Below are positions 25,314 through 28,597 of a DNA stretch of 28,597 nt, piece by piece. Every line of letters starts with the position of its first letter. Positions within the stretch are counted from its first letter, which is position 1. The notes below the pieces were generated by a model. That model had not been told where the DNA came from. It searched no databases and saw only the letters and a program-made list of their open reading frames with translations. Position numbers and translations under genes: made by a program. Source of the DNA: a virus; the IMG/VR virus record IMGVR_UViG_3300025128_000232, positions 1 to 28,597 of that record; one strand, given 5' to 3'.

Positions 25314-25413
25314 TGGCTCCGGGAGGTTGGCTCGAACAACCACTTGACTGCTTTCGCAATAGTCAACACCCTATAAACGGTAGGGCTGCTTTACCAAGTT
25401 AGCATATCCCGGA
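25314..25413 (-). tRNA. tRNA-Asn-like (GUU) with 27-nt variable arm; noncanonical
   Basis: All tRNA elements fold without mismatch. Acceptor TCCGGGA pairs with TCCCGGA (7 bp), then G73 and encoded CCA. T8 A9 are followed by D stem TGCT/AGCA with a GG-containing loop, anticodon stem CCCTA/TAGGG, and T stem GGTTG/CAACC with loop TTCGAGC. The 7-nt anticodon loop CCGTTTA puts GTT at 25378-25376, the Asn anticodon. U1-A72 and G73, and the first three pairs TCC/GGA, agree with E. coli tRNA-Asn as I recall it. Three things are abnormal: C instead of U at 33, U instead of a purine at 37, and a 27-nt variable region (25368-25342) with a 6-bp stem TTGACT/AGTCAA capped by GCGAAAGC. Long variable arms belong to Ser, Leu, Tyr and Sec tRNAs, not Asn. 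It begins 8 nt after the stop of the synthetase-like gene, on the same strand. It could be a working tRNA or a tRNA mimic. Confidence 0.85.
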
Positions 25414-25421
25414 GTATTTTT

Positions 25422-26276
25422 TTAGTGCATATTTTTTATCACATCCCTAACATTATACATCTGCTTTGCTCGTATAAATCGGGTCATCCCAATGCCACCT
25501 CCGTATCTGGGAATAAAGTCGTGATCCAGAAACTCATCTAGTTCTTTCTCAACTCTATTCTTACCAAACAGTCCAAAAAGTAAGTTTGCATATAGTCCAT
25601 CAGATATAGTATGAAACATATTTCGCATCTCATCTTTATCTGACGACCTTTCAGCTGAACCTATAGTTTCCTGTTCCATGATGATAACATCTATCTTGGC
25701 GGCAGTTCCGTCACCGTTCTGTTTCATGTTCCAGAAGGGACTTGTATAGTTGGGGAAGTTCTTTATCATACAAGGGCGGCCACCCCAGCTACGACACATA
25801 TCTCTTTCGTGGTCGTGGTCTAACTCCTCAACATGAAATGTCTCGGCCCAGTCCTTGTAGTCCTTGGCCACCACTTGGTCTCTTGCACAGAACTGAACGT
25901 GCTCAAGAAGTTCCTTTTCAAGTTCCTCCAAATCCGACACAGTTCCGGGTGCCTCGAACTCAAACATGGGAAAAATAGTTTCGTGACGACCTTCTACTAT
26001 ATTTGGTTCTTGTCTATAAGATGTGCTCATACAAAAAAACCCCTTCGATGAGGGGTTTCGTAAAAGCTCATACTCCAACCACATTTGGCCGGTTTGTGGG
26101 AGAGGCCATACCTCTCCATTATAATTGTAAGTTGCTACAGTTTCCGGGTCTTCGCAGGCGGCCAGGATGCTCAATCTATTTTGTGTATGTACCTCTTGAA
26201 AGCCTTTGGCCAAAAAAAAACCACGTAGTAACGTGGCCGATTCAGTAAACTCTCTAGGTGAGATTATTGCAGTCAT
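25422..26276 (-). CDS. AspRS/AsnRS-family class II synthetase-like protein, catalytic core only
   Basis: 284 aa. Class II aminoacyl-tRNA synthetase fold. Motif 2 is YRQE (87-90) with R97-H98 and FPMFEFE (102-108). Motif 3 is GGGIGMTR (259-266). LPQTGQ (59-64), GSAER (206-210) and the ending NVRDVI (275-280) are AspRS/AsnRS features. The ATP-binding arginines of motifs 2 and 3 are present. The motif 1 region (AKGFQEVHTQN) has Gln where the family has its invariant Pro. There is no N-terminal OB-fold anticodon-binding domain; synthetases of this family usually exceed 400 aa. The GGGIG(x)(S/T)R form of motif 3 also resembles asparagine synthetase AsnA, so free-Asn synthesis is the main alternative to tRNA charging. 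It is driven by a late promoter, with GAGGA ahead of the ATG, and is followed at 8 nt by the tRNA-like gene. Two terminator-like hairpins lie in its coding sequence. Confidence 0.85.
   Translation of the reverse strand: MTAIISPREFTESATLLRGFFLAKGFQEVHTQNRLSILAACEDPETVATYNYNGEVWPLPQTGQMWLEYELLRNPSSKGFFCMSTSYRQEPNIVEGRHETIFPMFEFEAPGTVSDLEELEKELLEHVQFCARDQVVAKDYKDWAETFHVEELDHDHERDMCRSWGGRPCMIKNFPNYTSPFWNMKQNGDGTAAKIDVIIMEQETIGSAERSSDKDEMRNMFHTISDGLYANLLFGLFGKNRVEKELDEFLDHDFIPRYGGGIGMTRFIRAKQMYNVRDVIKNMH
26033..26058 (-). terminator. Terminator-like hairpin inside synthetase gene (2nd)
   Basis: On the coding strand AAACCCCT pairs with AGGGGTTT (8 bp, 6-nt loop), and the T run continues to seven T in total. 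This is the shape of an intrinsic terminator, placed at codons 73-82 of the synthetase-like protein. Whether it stops transcription while ribosomes are present is unknown. Confidence 0.55.
26212..26236 (-). terminator. Terminator-like hairpin inside synthetase gene (1st)
   Basis: On the coding strand CCACGT-TACT-ACGTGG (6 bp, 4-nt loop) is followed directly by nine T. It has textbook intrinsic-terminator form but lies at codons 14-22 of the synthetase-like protein, about 65 nt from the predicted transcription start. Confidence 0.6.
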
Positions 26277-26299
26277 ATATATGTCCTCAAAGTTTTATC

Positions 26300-26307
26300 T
26301 ATTTATA
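26300..26307 (-). promoter_or_regulatory. T4-type late promoter for synthetase-tRNA unit
   Basis: Exact TATAAATA on the minus strand, ending 23 nt before the synthetase-like ATG. The leader of about 18 nt carries GAGGA. This suggests the synthetase-like gene and the tRNA are made late, together with virion proteins, rather than early like most phage tRNAs. Confidence 0.75.
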
Positions 26308-26327
26308 CAAACCGCAGACGCAGCAAG

Positions 26328-26354
26328 GCCCCCAATCTTTACGGGAGAGGGGGC
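26328..26354. repeat. GC-rich inverted repeat (GCCCCC/GGGGGC)
   Basis: Six perfect G-C pairs closing a 15-nt loop, in the spacer between the His-rich gene and the late promoter of the synthetase-like gene. It lacks a U-tract. It might still act as a weak terminator or RNA-stability element for the His-rich gene transcript. Confidence 0.5.
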
Positions 26355-26370
26355 ACTTGAGGACTCACTG

Positions 26371-26406
26371 ATTATGTAGTTGGCCCGTGGCTCATCATTA
26401 CATAAT
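26371..26406. repeat. AT-rich inverted repeat (ATTATGTA/TACATAAT)
   Basis: Perfect 8-bp arms at 26371-26378 and 26399-26406 around a 20-nt spacer. Could be an operator-like palindrome or the base of an RNA hairpin. No protein partner can be named. Confidence 0.5.
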
Positions 26407-26530
26407 ACTCTAGGTAAGATTTTTCTCTATAATATTGCCTACTGTATGTGTAGGACTTTTATTCCTATTATTGCAATTTACAACTATCTAATGGGATCGC
26501 TACTCCCACTAGATTACTTTTCTCGTTTCA

Positions 26531-26977
26531 CTACCTATCTCCATGCCAATGTTGTTGGTGCCCATTCGTATGATGTGTGTGTGACATATGTCCATGCCAG
26601 TGCGGTTGATAACAGCTTGGACTATGTACATGGACAGTACCGTGATGGTCATATTGGGGCGGTATAACGTATGGACCGACAAACCGACCATTTACACATT
26701 GACTCTGCGGGTATCGTACACAGTTATAACCATACTGATTACAACCATGTGACATATAATAACTTACACAGTCAACATATGCAGAATGTCCGTGGCCATG
26801 ACCATGATTCGGAACGGGATGATGTGGATAGGGGTTGTGTGGAACACTAAACAACCAACCCAAGTTGATGCTCCACTGTACATCACCTGCCTTTGCCGTG
26901 CTCAAGTATAACATACTCAAGCTAAACAAAACAGAAACCAATAAGGCCTTGTAAAATTTCAAACTATTCAATCTCAC
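26531..26977 (-). CDS. Secreted His-rich protein
   Basis: Function unknown. The chosen GTG start at 26977 has GGAGA about 10 nt upstream; an ATG at 27007 would add ten residues and overlap the 98-aa gene further. The N-terminus is a clear signal peptide: basic residues, a hydrophobic core (ALLVSVLFSLSMLYL) and an AKA cleavage site before GDV. The mature part of about 118 residues contains 21 His, in clusters such as NHGHGHGH and HWHGHMSHTHH, with five Cys and many Tyr and Pro. Such composition suggests binding of Zn, Cu, Ni or Fe in the periplasm or on the envelope. The gene is the last of a run of small overlapping genes. A host-derived metal-binding protein or a periplasmic lysis or exclusion factor are alternatives. 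I recognise no named family. Confidence 0.7.
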   Translation of the reverse strand: MRLNSLKFYKALLVSVLFSLSMLYLSTAKAGDVQWSINLGWLFSVPHNPYPHHPVPNHGHGHGHSAYVDCVSYYMSHGCNQYGYNCVRYPQSQCVNGRFVGPYVIPPQYDHHGTVHVHSPSCYQPHWHGHMSHTHHTNGHQQHWHGDR

Positions 26978-27260
26978 CTTTCTTTTTTCTCCAATCTGTC
27001 CAGGCATCGCCGTTGTGAACTTCGCCTATTGTAACATCTTCTTTCAGGACCCAAACTTCACAACTAAGGTCCATATCTTTCACCTGATACTTTGTATCTT
27101 CTCTGTTTCTTGCTAAGACCAATCCACGTCTTACCAACTTCTTTTGTTGGACGACGGGCAAGTCCGCCAGTGAGTAGAGACCACCGGGACGGTCATACTC
27201 GTCTACAGGCCACTCGGCCGTATAGTAACATCTATATTTAGTTTCTTCACTTTCACTCAT
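26964..27260 (-). CDS. Hypothetical protein (98 aa)
   Basis: Not recognised. A mostly soluble, charged protein starting MSESEETKYRCYYTAEWPVD, with a central segment LADLPVVQQKKLVRRGLVLA and an acidic patch later (KEDVTIGEVHNGDAW). It has two Cys, no signal peptide and no membrane segment. Its ATG overlaps the stop of the metallopeptidase-like gene by 8 bp, and its own end overlaps the start of the His-rich gene, so the three are probably translated as a coupled set. No function is proposed. Confidence 0.65.
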   Translation of the reverse strand: MSESEETKYRCYYTAEWPVDEYDRPGGLYSLADLPVVQQKKLVRRGLVLARNREDTKYQVKDMDLSCEVWVLKEDVTIGEVHNGDAWTDWRKKKGEIE

Positions 27261-27720
27261 AATATTGCTCCATATATGCGTTGTATAACTTACCTTCTAA
27301 CTTATAGGCCTCTTTCTCCCACGGTGCTTCATCATATGTAATTGTGTTTAGTTTGTATCGTTTGGTTTTCCATTGTGTTGTGTTATCGTCGTAGTCATAA
27401 AGTTCTTTTCTCAAGAATTGTTTTAGATGAACAAACTCATGTGCTAACCAAGTCAAAAGATGCCCACGTTCATGTTCCATACTGCTATCAAGTTCGATTT
27501 GAAATTCTCTTGGTTTAGCCATGGTCCCCATAACAGAACAGAACCCATAAGCCTCTGTCTTTATTTTCATATCTTTGACTAACTGGATATCTACAAGGAG
27601 ACTATCAGAATTCATCATTCTATTACCGAGTAAAATAAAGGCATAATACCAGGATGCCTCTGTTAAGTCTCTTACCAAGTCCTTATTCTGACTACGAAAC
27701 CCATCAATGTAAAGTTGCAT
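27253..27720 (-). CDS. HEXXH metallopeptidase-like protein (155 aa)
   Basis: Putative small zinc metallopeptidase. The motif WLAHEFVHLKQF (HEFVH at 94-98) gives two His ligands and the catalytic Glu. A conserved-looking APWEKEAYKLEG follows about 40 residues later, where Glu137 is a candidate third ligand. Small phage and bacterial proteins with the plan LAHExxHxKQ...PWExEA are known, but their substrates are not. The start is the ATG at 27720, 10 nt after an AAGGAG ribosome site; a longer frame begins at a TTG (27744) with no such site. It overlaps the preceding 91-aa gene by 17 bp and the next gene by 8 bp. No signal peptide, so it acts in the cytoplasm. Confidence 0.75.
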   Translation of the reverse strand: MQLYIDGFRSQNKDLVRDLTEASWYYAFILLGNRMMNSDSLLVDIQLVKDMKIKTEAYGFCSVMGTMAKPREFQIELDSSMEHERGHLLTWLAHEFVHLKQFLRKELYDYDDNTTQWKTKRYKLNTITYDEAPWEKEAYKLEGKLYNAYMEQYYE

Positions 27721-27979
27721 CTGGTTCAAGCTCCTTGAACACAAAACGAATAATCAGGTGACCTGTTTCATAGACCCAGGGCTTATCTTCTCTCGGCAAA
27801 GCGTTTTCTTGAATGTACACCCGTGCCGCATCAATGTTGTCAAACTCTGCAACAACCTTGAACTTACGGTTGGCCAAAGTTTTAGTCAAAGCTTCTTTCG
27901 ACAGACTCGACCACTGAATAGCCTTGTTGGTGTATTCGCATACTTCGTACTTCTCTATTGTTGGCATAATAACCGACAT
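27704..27979 (-). CDS. Hypothetical protein (91 aa)
   Basis: Not recognised. A small soluble alpha/beta-looking protein (VVAEFDNIDAARVYIQENAL; GHLIIRFVFKEL). The ATG at 27979 has a strong ribosome site (TAGGAG, 6 nt upstream). A second in-frame ATG lies four codons later. It is the first gene after the terminator-like hairpin that follows the CobS-like gene, and it overlaps the metallopeptidase-like gene by 17 bp. With that gene and the 98-aa gene it forms a compact, probably co-translated set. Confidence 0.65.
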   Translation of the reverse strand: MSVIMPTIEKYEVCEYTNKAIQWSSLSKEALTKTLANRKFKVVAEFDNIDAARVYIQENALPREDKPWVYETGHLIIRFVFKELEPDATLH

Positions 27980-27992
27980 ATATAACTCCTAT

Positions 27993-28022
27993 AAAAAGTG
28001 GAGGGGCACAGGGCCCCCCCTG
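27993..28022 (-). terminator. Probable intrinsic terminator after CobS-like gene
   Basis: On the minus strand a G/C stem (GGGGC pairing with GCCCC, extendable past a one-base bulge) is followed shortly by five T. It starts about 7 nt after the TAA of the CobS-like gene. No promoter is visible between it and the 91-aa gene, so readthrough must be partial or a promoter must lie in the stem region. Confidence 0.5.
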
Positions 28023-28028
28023 TTCACA

Positions 28029-28597
28029 TTATGAGAACGAATAATCGTCGTCGTCGTTTTGGACATCTTCCTCATCAACATCATCGTCCTGATTCTGCTG
28101 TGACATAATGTCCTCGACACTTACACCACTGTCGACCTTGGTGTAGAGGTCCAGAAACGAGTCCTTCGTCTCCGTATCGAAACGTGACACGCACATCTCG
28201 ATAGACTTCAACTTGTTATCAAAGATACCATAGGCACCTACGATGTGTACCAGACGGCGGGTGGAGATAATCTCATCAACTCCTCCGTCCATAAACGTCT
28301 TGCGGATAACGTCCGCCCACTTGATAAGGTTACCGACGAACTCGCCGTCCACCTTGTCAATCTTCGCCAACTCGTTGACGAGAATCTTCTCCTCAACCTT
28401 GTTGGTCGGATACGACTGCTCCAGAGTAATCGGGAACCTTTCGAGGAATGCCTCATTCAACACGTTGGTGCCGATGAAACGACCGTCGTCAGACCCCTGG
28501 CCCTTGGTGTTCGCCGTAGCAATGACTGTGAAGCCAGGTGCCGGATGTACCCACTTGCCTATCTTCTTGATATAGACACTGGACCCCTCAAGGATAG
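28029..28597 (-). CDS. CobS/MoxR-type AAA+ ATPase, 3' part only
   Basis: The C-terminal 188 or so residues of an AAA+ ATPase that runs off the right edge. The visible part has FTVIATANTKGQG (sensor 1 region), GRFIGTNVLNEAFLERF (ending in the Arg-finger segment) and ITLEQSYPTNKVEEKIL, the pattern of CobS-like (cobaltochelatase subunit) ATPases carried by marine T4-like phages. The Walker motifs lie outside the window. The frame continues upstream of the GTG at 28463, which is therefore not the true start. The C-terminus is a strongly acidic tail (DDDVDEEDVQNDDDDYSFS). The gene looks richer in G+C, with more C-ending codons, than its neighbours. Whether it acts on a chelatase or on another substrate is unknown. 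Confidence 0.8.
   Translation of the reverse strand, partial: ILEGSSVYIKKIGKWVHPAPGFTVIATANTKGQGSDDGRFIGTNVLNEAFLERFPITLEQSYPTNKVEEKILVNELAKIDKVDGEFVGNLIKWADVIRKTFMDGGVDEIISTRRLVHIVGAYGIFDNKLKSIEMCVSRFDTETKDSFLDLYTKVDSGVSVEDIMSQQNQDDDVDEEDVQNDDDDYSFS

Larger units (their letters stand above)
26308..26530. other. Gene-free spacer with two palindromes
   Basis: No convincing gene on either strand. It holds two inverted repeats: GCCCCC/GGGGGC at 26328-26354 with a 15-nt loop, and ATTATGTA/TACATAAT at 26371-26406 with a 20-nt spacer that can itself form a small GGCC/GGCT stem. Neither is followed by a T run, so neither is a typical intrinsic terminator. An operator, a structured RNA or a processing site would all fit. 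The only plus-strand reading frame here (26380-26667) is mostly antisense to the His-rich gene. Confidence 0.5.

Noticed and set aside
25314-25413. Reading the structure as tRNA-Ser, tRNA-Leu or a stop suppressor because of the long variable arm
   Set aside because: The 5-bp anticodon stem fixes a 7-nt loop with GTT at 34-36; shifting the register to reach TTA or a Ser/Leu anticodon breaks the stem.
26380-26667. 95-aa plus-strand reading frame
   Set aside because: Mostly antisense to the His-rich gene, has no ribosome site or promoter, and no recognisable protein; its His and Tyr codons mirror the opposite strand.
28029-28463. Treating the GTG at 28463 as the start of a 144-aa protein
   Set aside because: The frame stays open to the window edge and the upstream residues contain the sensor 1 segment of the same ATPase.
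1-28597. CRISPR arrays, insertion sequences, integrase or attachment sites
   Set aside because: I looked for regularly spaced short repeats, transposase motifs and flanking inverted repeats and saw none; the repeats present are protein-module repeats.

Overview
The window is a stretch of a tailed-phage genome: a marine, T4-like contractile-tail virus (myovirus morphology). The evidence is a block of T4-type baseplate genes in T4 order (gp5 hub, gp25, gp6, a gp7-position gene, gp8), followed by very large fibre-like virion proteins of the kind seen in cyanophages and pelagiphages (DUF4815, LamG arrays, DUF7483). At the right edge is a CobS/MoxR-type AAA+ ATPase of the sort carried by marine T4-like phages. 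The DNA is AT-rich by eye. Every gene I accept is on the minus strand, so transcription runs from high to low coordinates. The host cannot be read from the sequence.

Layout in the direction of transcription. (1) 28597-26531: the end of the CobS-like ATPase, a terminator-like hairpin, then an overlapping set of four small genes: an unknown 91-aa protein, a HEXXH metallopeptidase-like protein, an unknown 98-aa protein and a secreted His-rich protein. (2) 26530-26308: a gene-free, palindrome-rich spacer. (3) 26307-25314: a late promoter, a 284-aa class II aminoacyl-tRNA synthetase-like protein of the AspRS/AsnRS family that has only the catalytic core, and 8 nt after its stop a tRNA-like gene with Asn-type acceptor and anticodon but an unusually long variable arm. 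(4) 25291-16734: gp5, a Gly-rich protein, gp25, gp6 and a 997-aa structural protein. (5) 16725-7737: gp8, a basic repeat protein, a 2318-aa DUF4815 structural protein and a small coiled-coil protein. (6) 7806-1: a 64-aa protein, a 254-aa fibre-like protein, a 1720-aa LamG/SPRY/DUF7483 protein, a 121-aa protein, a 330-aa fibre-like protein and the start of another fibre-like gene.

Six exact copies of the T4-type late promoter octamer TATAAATA lie on the minus strand, each just ahead of one of the transcription units above. In front of gp5 and gp25 the octamer ends exactly 6 nt before the ATG and there is no Shine-Dalgarno sequence, which suggests leaderless mRNAs. Inside units, five gene junctions share the form TAATG (stop and start overlapping by one base).

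The most unusual region is the synthetase-tRNA unit. The synthetase-like protein keeps the motif 2 and motif 3 arginines but lacks an anticodon-binding domain. The adjacent tRNA has a U1-A72 pair, G73, encoded CCA and GUU at the anticodon position, combined with a 27-nt class II-like variable arm and two broken anticodon-loop rules (C33, U37). The synthetase reading frame also contains two hairpin-plus-U-tract elements that look like intrinsic terminators.
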